A DNA stretch of 64,000 nucleotides from Herpomyces periplanetae (taxonomy: Eukaryota; Ascomycota; Laboulbeniomycetes; Herpomycetales; Herpomycetaceae): contig WMKJ01000024.1 in assembly GCA_009733715.1 (NCBI GenBank), positions 1 to 64,000 of the forward strand, given 5' to 3'. Numbering within the stretch: the first letter of the stretch is position 1; every line of letters begins with the position of its first letter. The translations under genes and the position numbers were made by a program. This document shows positions 1 through 9,932 of this stretch, piece by piece. The notes under the pieces were generated by a model that saw nothing but the letters and a program-made list of their open reading frames with translations, was not told the DNA's origin and searched no databases.

Positions 1-670
1 GGCAGAGGTGATGGGAAAGGCATGGACGGGCGGCGTTTAAGTGAGTGTATCTGTGTCTTGATTGAGTTAGTTTAAACAGTTTGGGTGAAGTATTGATAAG
101 CTTTTGAGTAAGTTTTAGCTTGTTACGCTATCGAAAGGTAAACTTTTCGATAAACTTGAGTATATGTATATATAATATAATCAAGACAATACTTACTCCT
201 TTCAATCGGAGTAAGACTTGGTTTGTCAGTTTTGGCAAAAGGATAAATAAGGATAGCAAGTGTGAATAATGGCGGAAGTGGTTATGACTATAGAGAAGCT
301 TGTGTGAGACTACGAATAAAATTAAACGGCATTAAGAGGATCGCAGTAGAACCACGGAAGGGATCGAAGTTTAAAAATCGGATGCAATAAAATAAAGGGA
401 AATTAGAGGATTACAAGCTTAGCTATTCAGGAAGGGGAAAGGATTATTCTCCGTAAAAGTATACCATTTCTGGAAGATTATTCCGGATTCAGAAAAGGAT
501 GAGTGGGAATATGAATTTGAGTGCGAGTTTAAGTGAATAAATGGATAGAAGATTCCGATAAAGATCATTTGTGGTAATTTTAGGGAGAAAGAAGGGAAGA
601 GTAAGGGACTCTTGCAAAAGTATGAGACGGGTTTGGGGGATTTGTGGAGGAAGTTAATGCGAAGGGAGGG

Positions 671-720
671 CGGCGGCGGCGGCGGCGGCGGCGGGTGGAT
701 GGGCGGACGGACGGACGGGC
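671..720. repeat. CGG trinucleotide run followed by GGAC repeats
   Basis: Eight perfect CGG units run from 671 to 694. After a short gap, CGGA/GGAC tetranucleotide units follow to about 720. The run sits inside a GC-rich purine-biased tract that is otherwise unusual in this AT-rich region. A related GGAC/GCGGAC-rich patch is seen at about 805-835. Confidence 0.9.
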
Positions 721-944
721 GGATGGTAAGGAATGAATATTGGAATGAAGAGGACTACTAATTCCAAGGGGAAGCAAGGGATAACCTTGAGAAAGGCGGC
801 GATTGGGACGCGGACGGGGACGCGGACGGTGAAGACGGAGTGGGCGTCAATGCATAACGGCAGTTTGTTTCATCAAGGAAAGCGGGCAAATGTAGCGTAT
901 AGGAATATTTGAATTATACCAGGCAGCATATGCGAGGCAAAGAA

Positions 945-990
945 GTGCAGTGCAGCGCAGTGCGTCGCATCGCATCGCATCGCAGTGCAG
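945..990. repeat. Pentanucleotide repeat (CGCAT and GTGCA types)
   Basis: The core is a run of CGCAT units at about 965-982, flanked on both sides by GTGCAG-type units. Apparent reading frames on the minus strand through this region are rich in Cys, Ala and Leu because of the repeat and are not credible genes. Confidence 0.85.
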
Positions 991-1338
991 TACGGTGGAA
1001 TGACATGCCTTGTAATACACTATCGCACAGTAAACCAAAATGTGATGATGCCAAAAGAAAAGGTATAAAATAAGATAAACGGAGAAATCCTCTCTTACTG
1101 CCAACTATTCTCCATGGTATAAAGCTGCACTGTACCGCACCGCTTTGCTTAAAGGCTAAAACGGTCAGATTTTCCGGTTTTAGCCGGTTTAAAGGATAGG
1201 AGAAGTAGTAAGGAATTTGGGAAGGTTTGGGGGATGATGGGAGGGGCAATTTAGTAAATAGAAAAGAAATTTTAAACGTACTTTAATCATGCACCAACCA
1301 ACAGGTTTGATTCATTTTCTCTTCCAACCAATTATAGG

Positions 1339-1387
1339 GTATCGTATTATATCGTATCGTATTATACGGCATTATATAGCATATATA
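1339..1387. repeat. Degenerate ATCGTATT repeat
   Basis: Imperfect units of the form ATCGTATT/ATTATA alternate across about 50 bases. It is a local low-complexity tract with no associated gene. Confidence 0.7.
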
Positions 1388-4074
1388 AGTACCCCACCGA
1401 CCGGATGAGCGATAGAGCAAGCGATTGATCGAACCATAGAACAGTCTAACGAAGCAAACGGGATAACACTATTAAGTTTATCGAGATGGTAAAACGACCT
1501 GACATAATAAGTTTAAAATTGTCAAGTTATCGAATAATTTCCAAGGAAAATGTGCTATAAAATATTAGCAATTATAACAATCAACGCCTAATCAATTACC
1601 ACAAAATATCAACTTGTACCATTATTCGCAAACACAGTGGACTAGGGAAAAGGGATATCGGGCTTAGCAAAATTTGGTAAAGTGGTGATAGATGTAAAAC
1701 GGACATTATCACCCGAAGTCATGAAGGGGACTGTCGGCGGATAATAAAATGAACGAGTTTGCTAGAGGTTGACAAAACTAAGGTTTTGGATAATAAATGA
1801 CGATGGATGAAGGTGAATCTTAGAAGGGTACATTCCCGTTAAAAGCCGGCGACGACATTGTAAAATTATTATCGGTCCTTAATTCCCCTTGACATGTGTA
1901 TGAGAGAATCCTTTAATCAAAATTAATGAGTACATGGTAAGTTCGGGCACATCTTTTATTTCCGGCTTAATGACCGTGCGCCATCATCAAGATAATAGAT
2001 AATTTCCCGTCAATGTTAACGCCTTTCAACTAAAGTAAAATTATCAAATTTGAACGGAGCTGTACAACCCGATAGTCTATACCGGGCAATAATCCAAATC
2101 CAGTGGATCTCAAGATACGTTAACCATAATGGATTAAACGTAAACCCATATCAAAATATTCTGGAAGTATACGTACACACATACTCAAACTCATGACCCG
2201 AAAACGTTGGTAAGACTTATTTTATCGTCGTCCAAACGTTAACCTGTACGACCCGTAGATCCAATTTTAAGAGGATATCCGTTACATTGCATTAATCAAA
2301 GTCCCACGACAAAATCCTTTCGACCCAATCAACCTTTCAAAAAACCGTGCATAATCAAGTATTCAAGCTTATACTTAATTAACCTCAGGAATTTAAAACG
2401 AGTAAACGAACTCATGCTAATAGTAAAGAGTGCATCGCCTCGTTCAATTAACATGCATCAATTTTGAAGGGTGGACGAGTTTCGGGTTTGCTTGCCCTCT
2501 TTACTTCCCCTGTGAGTTACGTTGATTTGGCAGCTTGCACATTTGAGAGCTTCCCCTTCCGTGGGTGATATAAACTAGACTGTCTTTAGTGCCGATTTAA
2601 GATGCCATGATACGATTTGTGCGGCCAATTTAATTGGAAACCCATCCATATACTTTGTTAATGTTAGCCCCAGTACGGAATTTTGTAGAGGCGTAGTACA
2701 ACCTAACGAATAGAGTAGGCCATAGAAGCTTAACGATGATACACTCAACGGTACCCTGTAAAAAAGATTTGTTCACGAAAGCGGGCTCATGAGCGGGACC
2801 CGCCCGGCATAAGCTTAATTGTGAGAGCTTGCCACTATGACTATTGCATCTCTTGATATCAACGATATTGAAGACAATGCTGACGTTGATGTCGCCCCAT
2901 ATAAATTATCGTTTCCGCAATCCAACATTTAATCCACCTAAACCCACACACATACACCTTTCCACTCACATGAAATTGACTCATTCGACCTCCTTGATGG
3001 TATTCCCGGTAGATAAACCTAGCGCAACATAATCCCAAAGTTGTAAATAGATACTATCGACTGATCGAGTCTCATATTAACGTACATTCCAGAATATTAG
3101 TGCGATGGGAAGGTAGGATAAGACTTGTGAGTGGGTACGTCCGATTGTATTGCGGAAATGAATTATCATAGTGTAAATGTGCACATGCCCCAAATATACT
3201 TGCACGACTAGGGTAATCACCGTAACATGACATTGGTCTAGGATAAGAGGGTGCAAGTTAAATGAGAGGGTAACCGCCGATTAATTTGAAACTAAGTATA
3301 CCAGATACGCTCGACATTGATGCTGTTAATATTGTGGATACGTAAATGCGAACGCGCGTGTAATTCGAATGGCCAAAGTATGGGTTAGCCAACGGGGTCG
3401 GTCATAGTCACTTTGAAAATTTTAATTGTCATGATATGGATAAAATTCGATAAGCTGGCCATCCACATTGTCAAGTATTAGTTAAAAAGTGCATAATGTT
3501 GATCCAATAAATTCGTAAATTGCTCACTAGAAATAAAGGTAGTCTGTATTGTTAACTTTGGCTTGGTTAATTTTCCAGGGAAAAATACTGATTAACGTTA
3601 TGTAAACGGATGAATAGTCGATGTGAATTTTAGCAAGATTTCAACACCGTTTCCAAGGCACACAGGTAGAGCTCTTATTGCAAAGTTTCAGTTTGGCAAG
3701 TTTAATTGAACGACAATCTGGTTAGATCGGGTGAGCATGTAGAACAAAAGTTTTGGTTAGGTTGAATAGAAAGGTACAGCACATTAGAATTTGGTCATTC
3801 ATTCACCGGAGTGATTGTTACAGAGCGTAGTCTTAAACGCATGGGTTCAACGCGAAAAATGAATCGACCGAACAACCAACTGTTTGTCCAACATTCCTTT
3901 TTGGTCACGTTAGCCGTGAATCAAGCCAACGGGCCATGAAAGAACAAGTTTCGAGTCTTATATGCCTAGTGAAATAACACTGCCGCACTCAGCAACACTT
4001 CTCCCTTCACGTGAAGCCTCATGACGAATCACAAAATATGAACCGATAGCGGCATAATAAAACGCTATGATCAC

Positions 4075-4094
4075 ATTGCATTGCATTGCATTGC
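4075..4094. repeat. ATTGC pentanucleotide repeat
   Basis: Four perfect tandem ATTGC units occupy 4075-4094, in the middle of the first gene-poor region. Confidence 0.9.
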
Positions 4095-5506
4095 GTTACA
4101 ACGCGCCGACTTTTCGTGGTAGTCAAATGGCTCGGGCTTCACGTCTTGTAAAAAAATTGGTGTGCTTTGCGGTTTATTTGCCTAGCTGGAAACTGGAGCT
4201 GACCAGCATCAATCATCTGACCGTAAGTGAAAGTATTCTAATGTTGAATTGATGTTGAAATCCTAATTCATATGAAATTATATCGTACGATAAACTCGTT
4301 AACTTGTCACTTTATCGTAAAACACAATTAAAAAAAGGTTTTGTCATTTAAAAGTCATCAAGTTTACGATAAGGATGTTAACTTGAAATTGCCAAATACA
4401 TGGGGTAGTAAGTTAACCCATGGTAGCATGAAATGGCAAAGATTGAGATAATCCGGCAAGATTATCAAGAATCGAGTAGGGGCAGCGCAAATGATTGAAG
4501 AGTATAATGAAGAAAGGTGAGGATAAATGAGATGTAAAGATTACGATGAAAGATAATGAGCTAATTACTCGTCAGTGCTAGAGCCCATTAAACAGGTGAA
4601 TAACCAGAGGGGCCGGTCGGTCTAGCAAATTAAGACTTTGTATTAGAAGATTCGCAATGCATTCGCTGACAGAGATGGATAACCTGATAATAGATAATTA
4701 ACATTGGTGGTTAGGTTGACCCACACACGCTGAAAGATAATTGATTGCTTTATATTCATATATGTCAGTGCATCTGCAGCCTGTCCTCGTATAGTCTGGT
4801 ATAAGATGCGTATTATGGGTATATAGATGAGCAATTAAGTGACGGGGGAATGAGGTATGTATGTTCCATTATAAGGGTTGATTTTGACGTTAAAAGTGTT
4901 TAGCCCGCTTATGCATCTATACACGAACTTAACAATAGTCAGTCGGCCTGACAAGCTTGCATGCTTATAAAAATTAATTGGTATAGTGAAATTAGAGAGA
5001 GAATGGCAATCCGGACAAGATCATATTGAACAAGGTATTATCAGGATTGCTGACCATAAAAGTACTAATGTGATGTATACGAACATCATTAGAGGGTGAG
5101 ATGAAAGACAAACGTTTGCAGGAATGCCAGGGTCCACATTCAGGTCCTATTTTACTCGAAGGATATCTGGTTTATCATGATAATATCTTAAAGTATATAA
5201 ACCACACATTAGCGGGTAGACTATGCATCAGAAACTGTTAAATGGTTGGATGAATTTTTACTAGGGAAAAACAGGTCGATAACAAAGGAATTGACCGTAA
5301 TTTAACGAAAACATGAGTATTAAAGACGCGTATCGGATTAAGCGAATGTAAAAGTGAAGAAAAGGAAACTAAATGAAAATCTGCCAGAAATATCGCCACG
5401 GGAAAACTGAAGCAACTCTTATAAAAGATTAATAACCCATGCAAAAGAGCTGAGCTAAGCTAAAAAATGTTAAGCGAGAGCAAACGCACGCACAAGCATA
5501 CAAAAT

Positions 5507-6405
5507 CTAGCCGATGGGCTTTTTACGTTGGGACTTTCCGCTTTTGGCTCGCTTATCGGAAGCGCAAGTAGATTTACCCGACTTTTGAAAGTCTCTCCAA
5601 TTAGCAATCCTAACATCGCGAGTTTCTTCCCACATATCATCGTGTTCCCGCTTTCTTCGTTTTGCCTCATTTAATTCTTCCTCACGACGCTTTTGTCGGC
5701 CTTCTTCCTGCATCAAAGCTTTTTTTTGTCGACGTCGACGAAGCTCGTCATCAATTAACAAATCTTTCGTTTTGGCTCTCCAAGCTTTGTAGAATTGCTC
5801 ATCTGGATCTTTAGCTTGAGGTGAATCAATAGTTAAGCCTAATTCACGAAGCAATAACCTTCTTGCATCGGCAATTACACTGTCCAGGTTAGATCTTTCA
5901 CTTTCATTTGCCAAAGTTTGATGGGCCTTGGCTAATCGATCAAACGCTTCGCTGGCCAAAGGATTATCGGTTTTGTCGGGATGAATTAACAGGGATTTTT
6001 TACGATAAACTTCACGAATCTTTGATTCGGGTATACCAGGTTGTAGATCGAGTACAGCGTAAGAATCGAGGCGAAAAGCGTTCATTATACCTTTGGCATG
6101 GTTGTTTAACGTGGATACATACGCATCACGGGGTTTACAGATGCGGGTTAAAGTGTGGGAGTGGTGGTGTACTTACGATTTATTTCAACGTCCTAGAATT
6201 GGTCTACTTGGTTAATCAAACCACCCTTATCCAATATTGTGCATATAAATTATTGCGAACACACGTGCGCGCGCGCACGTACGCGTTTGCCCAGGTCGGC
6301 AAAGTAGAACAGGAATTCACAAAAACGTGCCAGGTAGCTCACCTTTTCAAACTCCTTGGCTTCGCGATCAATCGAATCGAGAGACTCAGGTAGAGGACTG
6401 GACAT
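5507..6405 (-). CDS. spf31: DnaJ-domain splicing factor, SPF31/DNAJC8 type
   Basis: Predicted J-domain protein of 220 residues, related to fission yeast Spf31 and human DNAJC8, which associate with spliceosomal complexes. The model is three exons on the minus strand: 6343-6405 (21 codons), a 16-nt microexon at 6177-6192, and 5507-6090. The junctions use GTGAGC and GTAAGT donors with TAG and AAG acceptors, and the phases agree. The joined product reads EFEK-DVEINR-IMNAFRLDSYAVLDLQPG, which matches the conserved start of fungal J-proteins of this family. The J-domain HPD triad is at residues 63-65 (SLLIHPDK). It is followed by a long, very basic and acidic coiled-coil-like tail, including residues RIANWRDFQ that are typical of the family. 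The gene is head-to-head with DBP4, with 59 bp between the two start codons. The family call is firm; the exact role here is inferred. Confidence 0.9.
6263..6286. promoter_or_regulatory. GC-alternating palindrome next to an ACGCGT box
   Basis: Positions 6263-6280 form an 18-base perfect palindrome with alternating purines and pyrimidines (ACGTG-CGCGCGCG-CACGT). The site ACGCGT follows directly at 6281-6286. The block lies in SPF31 intron 1 and about 180 bp upstream of the DBP4 start codon. It is therefore a plausible control element of the divergent pair, or a Z-DNA-prone tract; the function is inferred. Confidence 0.45.
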
Positions 6406-6464
6406 TTTGAACAGGAGCATACACGCGCATCCGCGGTAACAACGGAATTTTTTCGTGATATACA

Positions 6465-8861
6465 ATGACAACGGCAAAGGATGACAGGGGGCAGAAAACC
6501 AGGCAAAAGGAACAAATCAAAAGTTGTAAACGAAAACGAGAATGGGATGAAATAGAAAAGTTGAATCAAGTTATTAAAGAACTGGATGTGACCCGGGAAA
6601 AATTCAGCAAGTTTGATCAACTTCCTTTATCACGATATACACTTCAGGCCTTGCGCGATAATCATTACGTTAAGCTAACAGAAATTCAAGCATGTGCCAT
6701 ACCGCACGGTTTAATGGGACGTGATATCGTGGGATCAGCGCGAACGGGAAGTGGGAAAACTCTAGCATTCATAATTCCAGTTTTGGAAAATTTATACCGA
6801 AAACGTTGTGTCGGGCCAGATGCTGGCTTAGCAGCTTTGATAATCTCTCCGACCCGCGAATTATCCGCTCAAATTTTCAATGTGCTCCATAAAATAGGAA
6901 GTCGGGGACATCTATTCGCAGCAGGGCTGATAATCGGCGGAAAGAGTCTACGCGAGGAACAAGCCGCTATGGTTCGCATGAACGTATGCGTTGGAACACC
7001 GGGCCGAATTCTCCAACACCTATCCCAAACGCCTAATTTTACGATTGATAATCTTGAAATTCTTGTTCTGGATGAGGCTGATAGAATTCTCGACATGGGG
7101 TTCCAGCACGAAGTAGATGCCATAATGGAATACCTACCCCGGTCTCGTCAAACTATGTTATTTTCGGCTACCCAAACTAAGCGAGTATCCGATTTAGTTC
7201 GGCTCAACGTTAATAATCCCGAGTACATTTCGGTTCATGAGGATCACGATACATCAACACCCGTCACACTGAAACAAAGTTACATTGTCACTGAACTGCC
7301 CAAAAAAATTGATGTCCTCTGGAGTTTTATTCGGACAATAAAAAGTAAAAAATGTCTGATATTCTTATCATCTGGTAAACAGGTGAGATTTATCTTTGAA
7401 GCTTTTTGTAAATTGCAGCCTGGGACCCCGTTACTACACCTACATGGTCGACAAAAATTAACCCGCAGACTAGACATCGTCGAGAAATTTTCCAAGCTTA
7501 AATCATCCTGTTTATTCGCCACTGATGTAGCATCACGAGGCCTTGACTTCCCGACTGTAGATTGGGTAGTGCAAGTAGACTGTCCAGAGGACGCCGACAC
7601 TTACATCCACCGTGTTGGTCGTACCGCGCGATACGAGAACAATGGCCATGCGGTTCTATTTCTCGACCCTAGTGAACAGGCTCCTATGCTCCAACGCTTA
7701 CAACAACATAAGGTCCCTATTGAAAACTTAAATGTACGGGCTACCAAGTTGAAGTCCATAAAACCTCAACTGCAAAATCTGTGCTTCAAATATCCCGAAA
7801 TTAAGTACCTTGGTCAAAAAGCCTTCACATCTTACGTTAGAAGCATACATATACAAAAGGATAAAAGTGTTTTTCACCTGGAAGATTTAGATCTTGACGC
7901 ATTCGCCGCCGCTATTGGATTGCCCGGCACGCCCAAAATTAAGTTTATACAAGGAGTTGATGTGAAATCCATTAAAAATGCACCTCGCGCGTCAAGGCAT
8001 TTGCAAGTTGAATCGAGTTCGTCGGACCATGACAGTGACAGCGAATCAGCTCATAGCAGTACGAATTCCGAAGGGGAAAAGAAAGCACAGTCTGCAAAGG
8101 TGAAGGAAAACGTCCGTACAAAGTACGACAGGATGTTTGAGCGAAAAAACCAAGATATTTTATCCAAACATTACTTAGGTTTGCTGGACCGGGATCAAGA
8201 TGGAGAGGATGATACGGAACAGCCATTCATGACAGTTAAGCGAAGAATTGTATATGACGAGGCAGGGAAGGGATTGGGCTCGCACGCTACGACTGCCGGA
8301 CCGTCAGGCAGATTCAAAGCAGGTGCTGGCAAAATTGTCGACGGCGATCAAACTATCTATATTGACTCTAAGCGTCGAGAAAAAATGCTCAAGTCACGTA
8401 AGAAAATGCTTAAATTTAAATCGAGGGGCGTACGAATTCTCTTTGATGATGAGGGAAACCCAAAGCCAGCTTACGACATAGAAACAGAGGACAAATTCCT
8501 GAAGGAGCTTGCACCCAAAGGAGAGGGAAACAACATGTTAAGCGAATTGCAGAAGAGCTACCTGACGAGGGAAAAAGAAAGTATTCAAATTGCTGATGTC
8601 CAAGATAAGCAGGTTGTTCGTGAGAAACGGGCCGAAAAGCGAGAGAAACGCAAAAACCGTTGGCTGACTAGAAGTGATGACGAACGTGAAGGCGGGTTGC
8701 ACCATGGTGGCGTAACTCTAGCAACGTTCTCTGGGGACGAGGATACTAATGAAGATGAAATAGTAGAGCGGTTTGAGGATGAACAGAGTGACGGAAGTGC
8801 TAGAGAAGTTAACGAGTTGGAAAATTTAGCCGTTAAACTTTTACGAAATGATAATTCGTGA
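6465..8861 (+). CDS. dbp4: DEAD-box RNA helicase Dbp4/Hca4 (DDX10)
   Basis: Intronless gene of 798 residues. Dbp4 is a nucleolar ATP-dependent RNA helicase needed for early 18S rRNA processing and release of U14 snoRNA. The helicase core is complete: Q-motif region around residues 50-80, Walker A ARTGSGKT at 92-99, PTRELS near 129-134, TPGR near 178-181, DEAD at 203-206, SAT at 234-236, TDVASRGLD near 353-361 and HRVGRTAR at 382-389. After the core come the Dbp4-type motif (KYLGQKAFTSYVRS and LDLDAFAAAIGLPGTPKIKF) and a long acidic then basic tail, as in yeast Hca4. The start codon was chosen because it gives the usual short basic N-terminus and lies just 59 bp from the divergent SPF31 start. 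The promoter must therefore be extremely short or overlap SPF31. Confidence 0.97.
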   Translation: MTTAKDDRGQKTRQKEQIKSCKRKREWDEIEKLNQVIKELDVTREKFSKFDQLPLSRYTLQALRDNHYVKLTEIQACAIPHGLMGRDIVGSARTGSGKTLAFIIPVLENLYRKRCVGPDAGLAALIISPTRELSAQIFNVLHKIGSRGHLFAAGLIIGGKSLREEQAAMVRMNVCVGTPGRILQHLSQTPNFTIDNLEILVLDEADRILDMGFQHEVDAIMEYLPRSRQTMLFSATQTKRVSDLVRLNVNNPEYISVHEDHDTSTPVTLKQSYIVTELPKKIDVLWSFIRTIKSKKCLIFLSSGKQVRFIFEAFCKLQPGTPLLHLHGRQKLTRRLDIVEKFSKLKSSCLFATDVASRGLDFPTVDWVVQVDCPEDADTYIHRVGRTARYENNGHAVLFLDPSEQAPMLQRLQQHKVPIENLNVRATKLKSIKPQLQNLCFKYPEIKYLGQKAFTSYVRSIHIQKDKSVFHLEDLDLDAFAAAIGLPGTPKIKFIQGVDVKSIKNAPRASRHLQVESSSSDHDSDSESAHSSTNSEGEKKAQSAKVKENVRTKYDRMFERKNQDILSKHYLGLLDRDQDGEDDTEQPFMTVKRRIVYDEAGKGLGSHATTAGPSGRFKAGAGKIVDGDQTIYIDSKRREKMLKSRKKMLKFKSRGVRILFDDEGNPKPAYDIETEDKFLKELAPKGEGNNMLSELQKSYLTREKESIQIADVQDKQVVREKRAEKREKRKNRWLTRSDDEREGGLHHGGVTLATFSGDEDTNEDEIVERFEDEQSDGSAREVNELENLAVKLLRNDNS

Positions 8862-8951
8862 TAAAACATGATTAACATACATCAAAGCGGCTAATATTGT
8901 AGGGTCACGACAAAAAATTGTAAAAAATACAACAATATAAACACGTAAATA

Positions 8952-9104
8952 TTAAGTGCGCTTATCACCAGTGACACCCGAAACGTGAGATGAGGAAGTG
9001 TTGAGCATATTGACATCCAAATAAGTGTAGAGGAGGATAAGAACAAAAGACAAAACCGCCAGAATTAGGGAGAGCAAGTAGAGAAACGTCTCAGATATTA
9101 ACAT
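8952..9104 (-). CDS. Possible 50-residue single-pass membrane protein
   Basis: I do not recognise this product. An ATG at 9104 in a good context (CACAATG) opens 50 codons. The N-terminal half is one strong hydrophobic segment (FLYLLSLILAVLSFVLILLY), followed by a polar tail ending in GDKRT. The minus-strand sequence upstream has a TATTTAAA-like element near 9,405. The frame sits between the ends of DBP4 and the SOD gene. It could be a genuine small membrane protein or a chance frame. Nothing downstream restores a longer known family such as Erv14, despite a slight resemblance in the LY..LD..MLN segment. Confidence 0.3.
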   Translation of the reverse strand: MLISETFLYLLSLILAVLSFVLILLYTYLDVNMLNTSSSHVSGVTGDKRT

Positions 9105-9932
9105 TGTGAGAACAGGTGAATCAAGCAATGTGGCGAGGGCAAACACACATACACAGGTGCACGTTAACACACGCACACGCCGGTTTAAAGGCAATAGCTA
9201 GTAGAGAACCAACCAGTCTGAGCGGCGGAATGTGATGGAGTGTAGAGAATGAAAAGATAATTTCCGGAATTGGCAAGTCAACGTAACGCGCACACAGTGT
9301 AATGTGTTAAAGAGAACAAGCTTTGACCAGCACTCATTAAGAAAAAAGGGTGCAAGCTAAAGGAAAAAAGAACAAGGGCAATAAATGGGGGACGTCTAAG
9401 GGTTTAAATAGACGAGGACGAAAGGTTGATTTGTAAGAAATTCCGGGGTGGAAGGCGCAATCTTGGCAGATGCCCCGGGTCTCAAGAGCACATTATACAC
9501 AACTTCCGAAACGGGAAGGTTATAAAGTATTGAATGCAGCAAAGTATTGAAAGTGAGTCAAACGTTAAATTAGGGTGAGATTCTTAAGAGGCCGAGGAAG
9601 GAATAGAAACGGAGGGATGATTGACGTCCAAACGCATACACTAATGAGTAATGTATGTACCAGTGCATAAGCAGGAAAAAGCGATTGTGCCTGAAAAAGG
9701 AAAGAGTGTATGAGGTGTGTATGAGTAAAGGTAGTATGCGCATCTGTATATGCAAGTGTGTATAAAAATGTAAGTCTGGATAATAGAAAGGGCATCAGAG
9801 CACCGGGAAATCTATAAGCCAGAAGAAAGAAGACCGGGATGAGGTGGTCAGTTGTACAAGCATATACAATGAATGAAGAGGGATTATTGATCATGTAATC
9901 CTCTCTTAATGATGAAGTTGGAACTCCACCGA
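9105..9932. other. Intergenic, purine-biased on the + strand
   Basis: No gene is supported. The first part would be the upstream region of the small minus-strand frame at 8952-9104, and the last part would be the 3' flank of the SOD gene. A minus-strand frame of about 120 codons near 9565-9936 has no protein-family character. Confidence 0.5.

Larger units (their letters stand above)
1..5506. other. Gene-poor region, no supported gene
   Basis: I find no reading frame here with recognisable protein character on either strand. The part from about 480 to 880 is purine-rich on the given strand, that is, pyrimidine-rich on the minus strand. That resembles the leaders seen in front of NUP98 and the SOD gene, so a minus-strand gene may begin near the left edge (an ATG reads from position 23 leftwards); this is inference only. 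The rest is AT-rich with scattered simple repeats, listed separately. A CACGTG site lies at 4008-4013. Small exons could be hidden here. Confidence 0.6.

Noticed and set aside
580-1249. Three minus-strand frames of 65-111 codons
   Set aside because: They arise from the CGG and CGCAT repeats and the C/T-rich strand; composition is low-complexity and no splice context is seen.
4067-4252. Frame with internal ATG and a GTAAGT-like donor near 4,225
   Set aside because: No downstream acceptor and continuing frame could be found; it begins in an ATTGC microsatellite.
8952-9104. Small membrane frame as a cornichon/Erv14 fragment
   Set aside because: Only one membrane segment and a weak LY..LD..MLN match; the rest of Erv14 is absent up- and downstream.
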